Positions 24,701 through 58,641 of a DNA stretch of 64,000 bases are shown one piece after another (position 1 is the stretch's first letter; every line of letters starts with the position of its first letter). The notes beneath the pieces are model-generated. The model searched no databases. It saw only the letters and a program-made list of their open reading frames with translations, and was not told the origin of the DNA. The DNA is from Xiphophorus maculatus. Its lineage: Eukaryota; Chordata; Actinopteri; Cyprinodontiformes; Poeciliidae. The DNA is taken from the NCBI RefSeq assembly GCF_002775205.1, contig NC_036447.1, forward strand, positions 22,736,501 to 22,800,500. The letters run 5' to 3'. A program made the position numbers and the translations under genes.

Positions 24701-25440
24701 GAGTTTCTCCGGCTCACGTCACTTCGGATGTAACATGAAGTGATGGAATAAGTGATTAAAAACACTGACATGTTCACGACTTTAAAAGCAACCACTCCGT
24801 ATCTACTAACATTTTCTTTTCTTGCCTATAATGGAAGAACAAATACAACGGAGTATTAGGGACACGCTACAAAAAACTAAGAAATAAATGAGGATAAAGT
24901 CAAGAATTTTATAGTCAGAATATTATGACTTCATTCTTGTAATTCTTTCTTCTTTTTGTATTGTCTTAGCATCGCCCTAATACTCCATCGTATTCAAATG
25001 TCTAAATAAAAACTTATTTGTAACAGAAAGAAGTGAGATGTGAGAACAAATGATGTACAGTAGTTTATTGTTTTTATAACTTATTCTTGCTTCATGTTTA
25101 TCCGTTGTAGCGTATGAATGTTGTCCGGTTTGCAGAGTGATTCTGTGTTTCCTCGCTCTGTTCAGGAAAAAATGATGATGTTACGTATTCGAAGCCCTCA
25201 ATCCAGAAGAAATCCCAACATGCCAACGCCGCGTCATCAGTCACTGGGGAGCCAGATTTCAGGATCAACGCGGGTCAGCCGGAGGTTCTGTACTCCAACA
25301 GCCGTTCAGAGCCTGAGATCCAGTCAGATGACCTCTGTTATTCCACCGTCATCTTCAGCAAACACCCAGCCTGCAGCGCTGCCTCTCCTCAAACCGAACT
25401 GACCACATACTCATCTGTCAAATCCAAACCTGGCGGCTGA
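18761..25440 (+). CDS. CD300-like inhibitory receptor with ITIM and ITSM, gene 3
   Basis: Exons 18761-18803, 23649-23951, 24137-24172, 24275-24382 and 25166-25440 give 254 aa. The signal exon (MKRSLVLSVVLVLE) is separated from the V exon by a 4.8-kb intron that contains the foldback element at 20017-22405. The V domain spans about 18-115 with Cys36 and Cys96 (GVYWCG) and the second pair Cys49/Cys53 (FCKGTC). A 12-residue stalk exon is followed by a transmembrane helix at about 130-152. In the tail, LCYSTV around Tyr222 is a consensus ITIM and TTYSSV around Tyr245 fits the ITSM consensus TxYxxV. VTYSKP (Tyr171) and VLYSNS (Tyr206) are further tyrosines. By family analogy, SHP-1/SHP-2 recruitment and inhibition are inferred. 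AATAAA is at 25820-25825. The pairing of the far-upstream signal exon with this V exon is inferred from phase and lack of any closer candidate. Confidence 0.8.
20960..21190 (+). CDS. Short ORF in the left arm and loop of the foldback element
   Basis: A 76-codon ORF starts MPKKKEFAIPNMANSN and continues with a Lys/Arg-rich SKRERIGQAAAILNT. It then reads through the loop with a Ser/Thr/Ala-rich, protein-like sequence before entering the opposite arm and stopping. It looks like the N-terminus of an element-encoded protein whose 3' part was replaced by an inverted copy of the 5' part. No domain is recognisable. It is probably not a functional protein. Confidence 0.3.
   Translation: MPKKKEFAIPNMANSNSKRERIGQAAAILNTILSSPEATSTLTGALNDSTTARSATVDSELSSLFRSGAVFKMAAA
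21028..21258 (-). CDS. Mirror-image copy of the foldback ORF
   Basis: The same first 31 codons occur on the minus strand from 21258, in the right arm; one silent difference from the left copy is visible (GAG/GAA). After the arm ends, the frame crosses the loop in antisense and stops in the left arm. The two ORFs converge and overlap by 163 bases, so transcripts from both arms would be self-complementary. Confidence 0.25.
   Translation of the reverse strand: MPKKKEFAIPNMANSNSKRERIGQAAAILNTAPERNRDESSESTVALRAVVESFNAPVKVLVASGEDRMVFKMAAA
22640..22810. repeat. Fish interspersed repeat fragment
   Basis: The text 'ccccaaagcgcttcacagac' followed by 'cacccattcacacacacatt' and 'gagctactggacggtagcc' is typical of a widespread teleost dispersed repeat. 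The family is not assigned and no ends were defined. Confidence 0.4.
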
Positions 25441-28293
<2,853 letters not shown>

Positions 28294-31200
28294 ATGAGGA
28301 TATATTTTACAACTATTGTCTGGTTGCTGACAGGTAAGAGCATTTTTTTATATCATAAAGTGATTTGGGACTTAAACAAGTTAAGTGTGTGAAAATGAAA
28401 TTCCTTTTGTTAAATTTTTTCATGACAGTCAGGGGAAGTTTACCTTTAGAAGTGAAGAATAATGGAGCGCCCCTCAACACCCCTTGTAAGTACATTGGTC
28501 GTAAAACATACTTTGAAATGTCTTTACAAATTATATCAGGAGCAAAACAGAAATTAAAAAGAAACACTGTCCCTGAGAATACGACTGTGTTACATTTATT
28601 AACTATTAAATATGTGTTTTCTTCTTTTTACTACTTTGTATTTCAGCAACAGTAGAAAAATGACGCGTTAGCGCGTACTTACAGTTACTGAAAAGAACAA
28701 AATATATCTAGACAGATTTAAACGCAGTAATGCATTTTACTCAAACACATTAAGAATAATTAGCAATCACGATAATGTCTTATTTTGAATCATAAATGGT
28801 GTCTAAATGTTAACAGTCAGCTTAAAACAAACCAAAACGTGCCTTTAATAAACATAAACAATCGTGATTGAATTCTTTAACTCTCCCAAAGGCAAAAGTG
28901 CATCAGTGGACCAAACAGCATACACTGGAGATTCTGTTTCCTTCACCTGCAAATATTCACAAGACGATAAAAACAGCATCAGAAACTTCTGCAGACTCGA
29001 CGGAAACAACGGCTGCGCGAATATAATTTCAGCTCAGCTTTCAAACTACACAAAACTGGCAAAGATTTCCCTCAGCGATGATAAGCAGCGAGGATTGTAC
29101 AAGGTGGACATCTCCATGGTGACTCAGCAGGATTCGGGCAAATACTGGTGTGCCTTGAAAAAAGATGATTTCCTCACTTGTTTGCAGGAAGTCGTCCTCC
29201 ATGTTCTGAGTGAGTACTGATCTAAATGAGTGAATCGCTGTTTAAGAAATTATCAATATGATGCGCCCTTATAAAAACATAGTACAAAGGGTTTCTCTGA
29301 AGTTATGGGATCTGAAAAATCTCCAAATAACATTAGACCAATAATCATGTCTCAGGTTGAAATGGTGTTCAGCAGTTCCTCCTCCAACATTTGGCTTAAT
29401 GTGAATGAAAAAGCTATAAAACTTTCCAAACAACAGGCCACCTAAAACACTCAAAGCTTCAATGTTTGTTGTAAAGCATCTGAAGTTTTGCTTTTTGCAG
29501 ACATTTTTGCGCATTGAAACTTCCTGCCATGCTAGCATAATATTGATATGTTCTCCCTGTGTTTTGACATGGCTTGTTGATAGTTTGGCTTGTAACATCA
29601 TTTCAATGAGGGTCCAGTTGAATTATGCATAGACAAAGCTAACAAAAAACTCCACTTCATAAATATGGTGCAAGTCACACAACACAGATAGGTTGCTTGC
29701 AACCACAGCCTCCTTTTCACTGTTATTGTGAAGGGTAAAAAAAAAAGAAGAAATACTTAAAACCCATTGAAACCAGAGCTGTTTGTTTTAGAGCTGTTAT
29801 ATATTTCTTTCCATATTTACTTCTATGAGTTAAGTTTATTTTTTAAGATCAATTTTACGTCAAGTAATGCTCCTTATGCTTTTTGTCACTTATACTTTGT
29901 TGCTGTTCAGACCCGGTTACAGTCCAGACCTATCCAGAAAAGGGAGAGTCACCACTACCACCACTGCTAGTGAAGATTAGGTCCAACAGGGATTCTGATC
30001 ATGGTTCTGATTGTGATTCTGACTCTGGTTGTGGTAAGAAACACCTGCTATTTGTTTCCACCCTTTCATGTAAATGCCTCCTCTATCATAACACTTTAAT
30101 GGTTTATGCATACGTCTTATAAATTAGAAAACTTGGATATTCAAGATAGTACTTTAATGGAGTGGTAATAGTATTACAACATTGCAAAAATAAATAATAG
30201 TATAAATTATCTTTTAGAAATTCAATTTTTTAATACATTTGATCAATAATATAGCAAGAATATATATTTTCATTACTATATAGAATGAAACGGCAAAAGG
30301 CCGTCTTTTATGTTGCACATTGACATAAAAACTTCAGTAATGACATGCACACGTGAAAAATGTTTTTCCAATTTTTGTTGAAGTTGCTGCCGTCGTCACT
30401 GTGGTTATCATGTCTCGAGTTGGGTTCACCTCGAATGGTGGAAAACTGTCGCGCTTTCATGTTTGTTGCAAAATTAAAAGCTCACAATTAGTCAATTCAA
30501 ATTATGAGTTCTACGTTGACGTTACAAGGATCACTGAAAGGTCCAACACCGAGAAAAATCCCACCTGTCAGCAGCCAGAAAATGTGAATAACGTTAGTGT
30601 TTTTGTCCGTTCTTCATAGTATACATAATCTGCTTGCACTGCCGCAGTACTGGTGTGTTTGTTAGTAATTGAGGAGATAAAAGTAGGATAAGATATTTAT
30701 GAGTGGCAAACATATGAGCAAACCAACAAAATGAAACCATTTTAGGAAAACCTAAATTGACTAGGACCAGATGAAGTTCTAAAGATCATCTTTGTTTCTG
30801 TTTGTTTGCACTGTAACTCTAAGTCTGTTATTTGTGGTTATCTCGTTTAGACGATGAAAAAGTAACCCAAAGACCAAAAACAGGTAAAGTAGGAGTTATT
30901 ATCATCCTATAAAACATGTTTTAATGTCTTGTTTATTTGCACTGTAACTTTATGTCTGTTATTTGCGATTATTTCTTTAACCCTCCTGTTACGTTCCGGG
31001 TCAAATTGACCTGTTTTAAAGTTTAACATTTTTTCAAAAATAGTTGGAAGTATTTTTATTTTGCATGAAACTTTTTCTATTTGTCTTAATAGGTGCACTC
31101 TACATATAAATTGAAAATGTATCCATTTTACACATTTGTAATCCTCCCTGCGTCTACTTTATACATAGATAGTGTTTGGGTCAATTTGACCCGGCAGTCA

Positions 31201-34200
31201 AATTGAAGGGTAAAAAAGATTTTAAAAAATGTCCAATTCTATGTTTCCTGGCAGCTGTGAATCATATTTCACCACACACACACACACCACACACATACAT
31301 GCACGCACACAAGCCGGTATGTATGTCACACAAGCCCACTTTCTCACTATTTTCTGTACTTCACTAGGAAACTGCGAGAAAGCGGATGTTCACACAACTT
31401 TTGACGGGAACATTTTCTGTTCCTGTGGACAAACTCCACCCACACTGAGTGACATTCAGCAGAAGTGGGAGAAAACATAAACACTCTGCATGACTCATTT
31501 ATCTTGATTTTAATCAGCGGGTCAATTTGACCCAGAACAGTATACGTGTCTCAAGTTCAATTATAAAGATCACCCATTGAAAAAAAAAAAAAATCAAAAT
31601 GTAATTTTTTTTTTATGAAAGATCAATTTCAAGGAAATTATTGTTTTTTTGTGTCTAGGTTTTTTTCAGTGGACATAAGAAATGTAAATTTCATTTTTAT
31701 GTCCAAATGAGTAAATGAGTAAGTTGTCGTCATTGATCCTTAATTTGTGAGAAATAGAAAAACATCATTGCACAAATATTGATTGAAATGGTTAGTATTG
31801 GAGTTAATAATCAAATACAAAAATGTTTTGGAGGAATTTTTTGGTTTCTGATACTATTGCATGATTAAACACTCAACGGGTCAAATTGACCCAGGATCAT
31901 TATTGCTGTGCCTCAGAAATGAACAGGACAGGAGGATTAATATGGTAAACATGAAGGCCATAGAACACCAAGTATACAAGGATATCTTTCTACAAAAACA
32001 TTTTTAAAATGTTTGTTTGTGCTCTAACTGTGTTATTTGATTTTTTATCTTTTGCATGGCGACGGTAAAGACCAAGAACTACCACCAGATAAAAAAACAG
32101 CTGTTGGTTGTTGTTATTATAAATGATGGGGCTGTTGAGTTTAATTTTATTGTTCATCTATTTGACAAGCACAGAAAACATGCTGCAAAATTCCAGAATA
32201 ACAAAAACTGCACAAAAGAAAACACAAGACATAAAATAAAAAGAAATACGGCTGTGGTCTTTGGCTGCAAAAGCAAAATACGGAGAATTGCACACTAATT
32301 TAGAATGTGTGGAATTGTTACATGAATTATTATATCAGCTCTTAACGCAGGAAATGGCTGACCTGCAGGTCTCCTGAACAATCCTTTTAGGAAATACACC
32401 GTCTTATTAAAATACTGACATTTAAGTAGATTCACACTTAAATGTGAATCTATCAACATGTTATGTCCACATTTACCAATTTTTTTTTTGCCAGAATTAG
32501 CGCCATATCATATATCACAGATCGCAGCCATTGTAATACAGCACAACAGGAAGTCCCAAGATGCATTTCTTGTCCAGTCTTGGGAACCAGTAATCAATTG
32601 TAATTGTGGCCAAAATGTGCAACACAGATCAACTACCTCAGCGAGAAAAACTGTAAATATGCAAAACATGCAAATAAGAAATACAATTTTCCTCCATTGT
32701 TTACACACAAACCATAGTACTTGAGACACAAATAAAGACCACAACATGTAACTCATGCACCAACTCACCGAACCAGTTCTGCTAAACTACAGGCACAATT
32801 CCTGTTTACACTGAAATTGCTGTTCTAAATCTAAATATTTTTTTCAAAATAACACACAATTTTCTGCATTTGGCACAATTTTCATGAAGAAAATTAACTC
32901 ACCGTTTTCACAAGAAACACACTGTGTGTGTGTTCTTATATTTGTATGTAGAGTTCTGAGAGCATGTGGCAGGCTTTCAAAAAAATGTATGGAAACAATT
33001 GAGAAAAACTGTAAAATAATAAAAGCAAAACAAAATCACTCAGTAACATTGCTGCTGTAACATAAAAATAAATCAACACCTTAAATGGGATAGATATTCA
33101 ACCAAAGTGGAAAATATAAATTTACCACTCGGCTACAAATGTTTTCTAAGGTAATAAAGCAGAGACTACATTCTAGGTATAGCTGCCAATATGAGTAAAA
33201 TACATCTGGTGTGTGAATAATATGTAGTACAGCAAAAGAAATATTAACGAGACCAAGGTGAGAACACATGTTTATATGTAATAATCAGGAAAATGGGTGG
33301 TTTGCACATACAGTCACCAATCACAGGTTGTTTTGATCCCCCTCACCATTTAGATAACATAAATGTTGTGCATAAATCTGCATATGTTAGTGATAAAAGG
33401 TCATAATTTTGTGAAAAAAAGTAAGAATTATTTTTTTTCAGCAACTCTAATCCTCTTCCGTAAGAAGGAGTTATTATTGCTCTATAAAAACATTTTTAAA
33501 ATGTGTTTTTGTTTTGTACATGTGAAAGGAATGGACTCAAGCTGTGTAAAAGAGGGATTGTCCTTTTTTTTTTTTTTTTTTTTTACACTGTAACATGACG
33601 TCTTGAAAAGCCGAATTGTCAATTTACCCAAATTAATATTTTGTTCCTGCTGTTTCTTTTGTTTGCAGGAATGATTGCTGGTATTGTCTGTGGTGTCGTG
33701 GTCGTGGTGGTGCTTGCGATTGTCTTAATACTGTGCAGACGGAAACTCTGCAACAGACAAGGTTAGGGGCGGCTGTGTAAAAAATAGAAACATTAATCTA
33801 AATCAATTTCTGTCATAAGCATGGTTTTTCATTTAGCAGGTTAGCAACTTAAAACTCAGATTTTGTGCCAATAAATTCATAAAAACTGACTGTGTGACAA
33901 GACGTAAAATATCCCAAACAAAACATAAATATCCTGTAGTAATATTTAAATATTCACTATGTTTGCATGTTGTGCTTCAGGGGAAACATCAGAGCAGAAG
34001 ATAAACATAATACAAAGTGCAGAGGTCTGTATTTGTGTCTCATTTACATTTGATAACAACAGGATCATTTTTCTCGTCGCTACTCTGGAACTCGTCCTAA
34101 TTGTTGTTCTGTTTTCCAGAGAAACGATAGAGATCACCAATATGAAGAGATACAGATGCAGAACAAACAAGCAAACACAGTCTGCACTCTGTATTCTACA

Positions 34201-34344
34201 GTGAACCCACTTGCAGACCAGCTGCACTACGCCAGCGTCAATATCCAGGGCGGAGATCCCACCACTGGTAGTGATCAAAATGCCTCTGCACATCCTCCAG
34301 CAGAGACCACGCTCTACTCTACCGTCACAAAGCCTGGAGAATAG
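28294..34344 (+). CDS. CD300/pIgR-like receptor with multiple ITIM/ITSM motifs, gene 4
   Basis: Proposed exons are 28294-28333, 28892-29209, 29911-30033, 30851-30883, 33442-33459 (doubtful, 18 nt), 33669-33761, 33981-34024 and 34120-34344, giving 297 aa (291 without the 18-nt exon). Residues 14-119 are a V domain with Cys33 and Cys100 (KYWCA) and Cys47/Cys55 as a wider second pair. The stalk is variable, see separate entries. The transmembrane helix is at about 179-200, an uninterrupted Val-rich stretch. The tail carries QYEEI (Tyr231; pYEEI is the preferred Src-family SH2 ligand), TLYSTV (Tyr248), LHYASV (Tyr260, consensus ITIM) and a second TLYSTV (Tyr289); the TLYSTV pair fits the ITSM consensus. 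All introns from signal to transmembrane exon are phase 1. Inhibitory signalling is inferred. Signal, V, transmembrane and tail exons are firm; which stalk exons are used is uncertain. Confidence 0.72.
29911..30033 (+). other. Stalk exon of gene 4 with a hydrophobic shadow frame
   Basis: In the frame of the V exon, this phase 1-1 exon encodes a Pro-rich stretch followed by an acidic Ser/Asp run (DSDHGSDCDSDSG). In another frame, 29980-30033 reads GPTGILIMVLIVILTLVV, which looks like a transmembrane helix, and a third frame at 29949-29978 reads VTTTTTASED, a typical stalk. The exon may be a former stalk-plus-transmembrane exon knocked out of frame by small indels. The low-complexity TCTGAT-like sequence could produce such a frame by chance. 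Confidence 0.4.
30384..30619 (+). other. Possible alternative terminal exon of gene 4
   Basis: An acceptor-like AAG at 30381-30383 is followed by a phase-1 compatible open stretch of 79 codons ending in TAG at 30617-30619. It begins VAAVVTVVIM, a short hydrophobic run, and continues with a polar sequence containing NYEFYVDV. If spliced to 30033, it would give a truncated receptor form. The pyrimidine tract is weak and the helix is too short, so it may be a relic exon. Confidence 0.25.
30981..31936. mobile_element. piggyBac-like non-autonomous element
   Basis: The element is flanked by TTAA at 30977-30980 and 31937-31940. Its ends read CCCTCCTGTTACGTTC and, on the other strand, TCCTCCTGTCCTGTTC. 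Four copies of a palindromic motif close to GGGTCAATTTGACCC occur inside (about 30998, 31178, 31519 and 31878). It encodes no transposase. It sits in an intron of receptor gene 4, between duplicated stalk-exon units. TTAA duplication and CCCT-type ends are piggyBac hallmarks. Confidence 0.65.
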
Positions 34345-36011
34345 AGCAGCCAAACTTCCTGCGTGTCTTTTCTGAAACATGTTGTAGAGAATTTGATCTT
34401 TTTCTTGGTACTTAACAGTGGCGGCTACAAGGGGGGGGGGGGGGCAGAGGGAGGGACCACTGAGAAATGCTGGCCACCACAGTGGTGCCCCCGAGAAATT
34501 TATTTCATGTCATATCTTCTTCAGTGAAGACATGAATGTAAACAGGCAAAGTAAATAAATAAATGAAATTCTATATTTTTTGTAGCTGTGACGCCCTAAT
34601 ATGGGCATCCTATGAGAATTTTCAGGCGCGCCACTGAGACACAGAGAAAGGGCGGTTCAAACCGCTGCAGGGATTTTAAAGAAGGAATGTCTCGAAGTCA
34701 GGAAACCTTTTGATTTCTTTTACTCCAAACCCAATAGAGAAGCTGCCAGGAGCATCAGCTGCAGCCACCTGCAAGGGGCGGAGAATTGAGAGGAGGGCGA
34801 ATCCTTAACTCTGTCCAGCTGAACCTGAAACCTATGGTGTTACTGCAGCCTGAGGTGTTAGTGAACTATGGGAAATGTAGGCTGCCACTGGAATGGACGT
34901 GCTGATTCTTTGTTTTGTTTGCTTGTGAATAAGTGTAACTCTGCAGCTGTGTAGTCGGAACTGTATTTGGAGTTTTTATTTTACTAATTTCATGCATTAA
35001 TGTCTATTCTTTGGCTTTTTAGACTTGATTTTAGATATCTTGTTTGACTTTGATCAAATATTGTATCAGTATTAAAAGCTAACTTTCCTTCAGAAATATT
35101 TTTTCCATTGTTTGACATGTATTCTGAACCTGAGTTTCATAAATCACAATGAATTACAACTTTAAAAGAATGTTAGTAATAATTTGATTTCCCAGGACAT
35201 ATATTCTTAACAAGGCTGAAGTCACAACCTTCCATAATAAATTACACAAAATTTGCAACATAATGTTAATGTGTGACACTGTGAGTTGGGAGGGGTTTTT
35301 TAAAAATTGATTTTATTTTAGATTTCCCACAATGTTTGGGATAATTTCTCTGGCCATTTTCAAAATTTTACCCTTTATAAATTAGAAGATTTAAACACTT
35401 CTTTTAAAATTTTTTTGTTATTTTTTTTACATAGCATTCCAGGTTTTAGGCACTAATATTTTATGACAAATAAGTACTGTAGCATTTTTCTGTGTTGTTG
35501 TTCCACAGCGCCATCTTGTGGATAGTTATGGGATTATTAACGACAGATTTTTCTCTGCCGTCCACTCAGCTCACATCGCTTCTTATTCAGTCTGGCCTCG
35601 TCTGTTATTGCAGACAAACAGGTTGGTAGACGGTGGATACTTTGGCAGATACAATTTAAAAAAATTACAACAACGTAGTTAGCGTTTAATAAGTCCAGTT
35701 TCACGTTGTATCTTTTTACGTGCGTAATAAATGTGGCGTTTAAAACATGTAAACGTCATAAACGTATGTTAGAAATGAGAAAGATGAGAAAAGCCTCTGT
35801 GAACAGTAATGTTTACCTCTTAAAGAAGCCAACATTTGGTTTTGCAGCGAATCTTTCCCAAAGAGAAGGAGTAAATAAACCAAATGCTCCCTCTGAAAGA
35901 GGGGAGTTCAGGTGACCCACTTTTCTGAAGAGACATGGTTGAAATAATCTGATATACTGAAAATAAATGCATGAGTTTTTCACTGAGTTTTTATGTGGTG
36001 AGAAACTTTTT
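34345..36011. other. 3' UTR of gene 4 and intergenic DNA
   Basis: Contains a run of 14 G at about 34431-34444, AATAAA near 34553 and AT-rich DNA. No exon was found. 'cgccatcttgtgg' near 35510 is a motif common in vertebrate repeats. Confidence 0.4.
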
Positions 36012-36037
36012 ATCGCTTCTCGGCCATTTGGCTAAGA
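36012..36037 (+). pseudogene. U2 snRNA 5'-end fragment
   Basis: The first 26 nucleotides of vertebrate U2 snRNA are matched with one difference (GGCCATTTGG for GGCCTTTTGG). Similarity stops abruptly after CTAAGA, and the branch-point recognition region, Sm site and 3' stem-loops are absent. It cannot function as a U2 gene. The following sequence leads into a LINE ORF1-like frame, which suggests a U2-targeted retrotransposon junction. Confidence 0.65.
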
Positions 36038-36447
36038 CAGCGGTCTCCTTCAGTGGGTCCGTTGGGTGATGGCGGTATAGTCTTTGTGACTTGGGATTTA
36101 GAGGTTCATTACATTTAGTCCCTGGTTGAGATATTGACCGCTGAATACTGAAAAATATCTCCTCCTTTTAGTTTTGCATATACTTGTGTATCTGGTTTTA
36201 GTCATTTATTGGTTCTTAGCCTAGTCTCGCCGGCATGCGGAGGCACCACAGTGTTCGCTTTTTATTCAAGGAACAAGGTAAGTCAATTGGAAAGTCGAGA
36301 TTGGATTTCTCAAGAAAATTGATTCAGCAAACGCTCAAGTTTCAGCCAGACGACCTGAATTGTATCCTCACCCTGCCTGTCAACAGAGGATACAACCTAA
36401 GTTTTAGCTCTGGCGCTTTCCGGCTATTTATTGAAAGGATTTTGCCC
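36038..36447 (+). mobile_element. 5' end of a LINE (ORF1 start), possibly a U2-targeted Tx1-like element
   Basis: After the U2 fragment and about 200 bp of 5' UTR-like sequence, an ORF from 36235 begins MRRHHSVRFLFKEQGK. It continues FIERIL-like at its end and resembles the N-terminus of ZCCHC3-like ORF1 proteins of fish Tx1/L1-type LINEs. It is cut off near 36447, where a MITE-like element begins. Keno elements of the Tx1 group insert into U2 genes; that would explain the join. Identification of Keno is inference. Confidence 0.4.
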
Positions 36448-37550
36448 TGGTGAAAAATTAAGCATACTTTAAGTCATGAGTATACTTCAAGTTCACTTAG
36501 GATTAGTTAACTTAAAGTGTGACATTTTGGAACAACTAATCTTGTGTTTGTGTATTTTAATAGTATTTAAATTGTATTAAATCACAATTTAAAGTGTACT
36601 AAGTGTTAAGTTGTTTTTTTGGACAACTTAAGTTAAACTTAGTGTACTTTAAGTATATTGCTTTTATGTAATATAAACATGCTTGATTAGTATATTTTGA
36701 GCGTACTATTTTTGTGATTGAATTACATATAAAATATACTTAGAATGTATTTTAAGTACATTGGCATGACATATTTTCTATATTAGTAGTGTGATTACAG
36801 TATGCTACAATTACACTTTTGGTTTATTATAATTGCTAATGAAGTACACTGTTTAGTTACTTAATGTCTTTTATTATTCTGCTTTGCCACTTTGTACATT
36901 ACATGCTTCATACACTCTACGGTACTGCAAACATATCAGGCTACCAGAACACAGAAGGATCCATTACAAAACACTTTACAGGTGAAACTAATGAACACAT
37001 TATTTGCTTTGTTCAACAACATTACATCAAGTTCCACTATTAAGATTGTTATTTTTCTAGTCTTTGCCATTTTAACAAAAATAGTAAAAGATTATTAAGG
37101 CACCTAAAAATGCATACTTTAATAGCCTAAAGTATACACTGAGATGTAATTTAAAACTTACTGAAATTAATCATTTAAAATAAGCGTTAAGTGAATTTTA
37201 AGTGAATTTTTAAAAATTCTATTTTGAGCATAATATCTTTAAAAGATATTTTAAAATGTTTAAAATGTCTTTTAAATATACACTTGAACAAGTGTGTATT
37301 TTCGTATATACATATTTTGTTCACTTAAAGTATACTTTTATTTAATATATTTCTTAAAAGTGTATTTTGGTACAATTATATTTAAGTATGTTTAAAGTTA
37401 ATATGTCAAAATTGGTAAAAGCATACGTTTAGTATACTTTGTATATACAGTATTTATAGGTTGTACACTTAATACTTAAAATATACTTAAAATGTACTTT
37501 CACAAATGTAAGTATATTTGAAATATACTGAAGTATTTTTTTCACTACGG
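36448..37550. mobile_element. AT-rich MITE with AAGTATACTT repeats
   Basis: The left end reads GGTGAAAAATTAAGCATACT and the right end on the other strand reads AGTGAAAAAAATACTTCAG, forming imperfect inverted termini. The interior is filled with degenerate TTAAGTATACTT-like units in both orientations. No transposase is encoded. It interrupts the LINE ORF1 fragment. Superfamily and exact target duplication were not resolved. Confidence 0.5.
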
Positions 37551-37959
37551 TAGTCAGAAAGCTTCAAAGCAGATGCTTATAATTAAATTCTGCCAAGTCT
37601 AAATGAACATTTTGGGTATTCAGAATGTCCTTATATCTTGTTAAAATAAATATTTAGTACACATTTTTATTTACTCTTATTAGGTCTTTAAGCTTTAGAT
37701 ATCCATATCTTTCTGTCATAAGTATCAGACCAGAAATAGAAATATAACACATTTCTAGATAGCTCATATAATTTAAAAAAATCTAAAAAAAATAATAAAT
37801 CAGTTCAAATGTTAGAAAATGTCACCAAATTAATAATAATGATAACAAAAGTAGTTACAAATATCAAAAATAATTTGAAAAAACAAAACTGTTGACTTCA
37901 TTCACTGTCTGAAAACCTTTATATTTTTTGAAGCGATAATAAAATAATGCTCTTACTTT

Positions 37960-38393
37960 TGAAGTTCAAGTCCAGAAACGTCCAGTTCGTAAGTTAAAAC
38001 ATGGACGTGCGTGAGTCTACGTACGTACGCGATGACGGACGCTCAATCTGACCAATGATTGGACGAGCAGACCTCGAAAGGCGGGGCTTCGACCTCCGGC
38101 GGCGGCTGGGTGTCGCCTGACCGGATGATGACAGAAGTTTTCACTGTAAGCCAGTTACTTTTATTATTCACTGACCCGTTAACTAGCTGATAAATTCACC
38201 GAATTTTCCCGTCTTTTTTCCCCTTAATAAATAAAAAGAAGTAGAAGGCAGACTTTCAAAAAGAAACAGTGGCAGGTTGCTGAGAAATTTGGAAACTTTT
38301 TTTTTTCTTCCCCTCCCTTTGGAAGAGCGAACCGTAATTTGACCAGCGAGGTGTCTGGGATCAAAAGCCCGCAGGGCTCACCGAGGCACCGCT
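37960..38393 (+). promoter_or_regulatory. DNM2: DNM2 promoter and 5' UTR
   Basis: GC content and CpG density rise sharply here compared with flanking AT-rich DNA. A CCAAT box at 38052-38056 is followed two bases later by its inverse ATTGG (38058-38062). A GC box GGCGGGGC lies at 38080-38087. There is no TATA box. This is a typical housekeeping promoter layout. Transcription probably begins between 38090 and 38200; the exact start cannot be read from sequence. Confidence 0.6.

Positions 38394-58641
<20,248 letters not shown>

Noticed and set aside
32056-32298. 80-codon ORF in receptor gene 4
   Set aside because: The start overlaps a degenerate stalk-exon copy without acceptor; the rest is Lys/Asn-rich AT-biased sequence with no domain.
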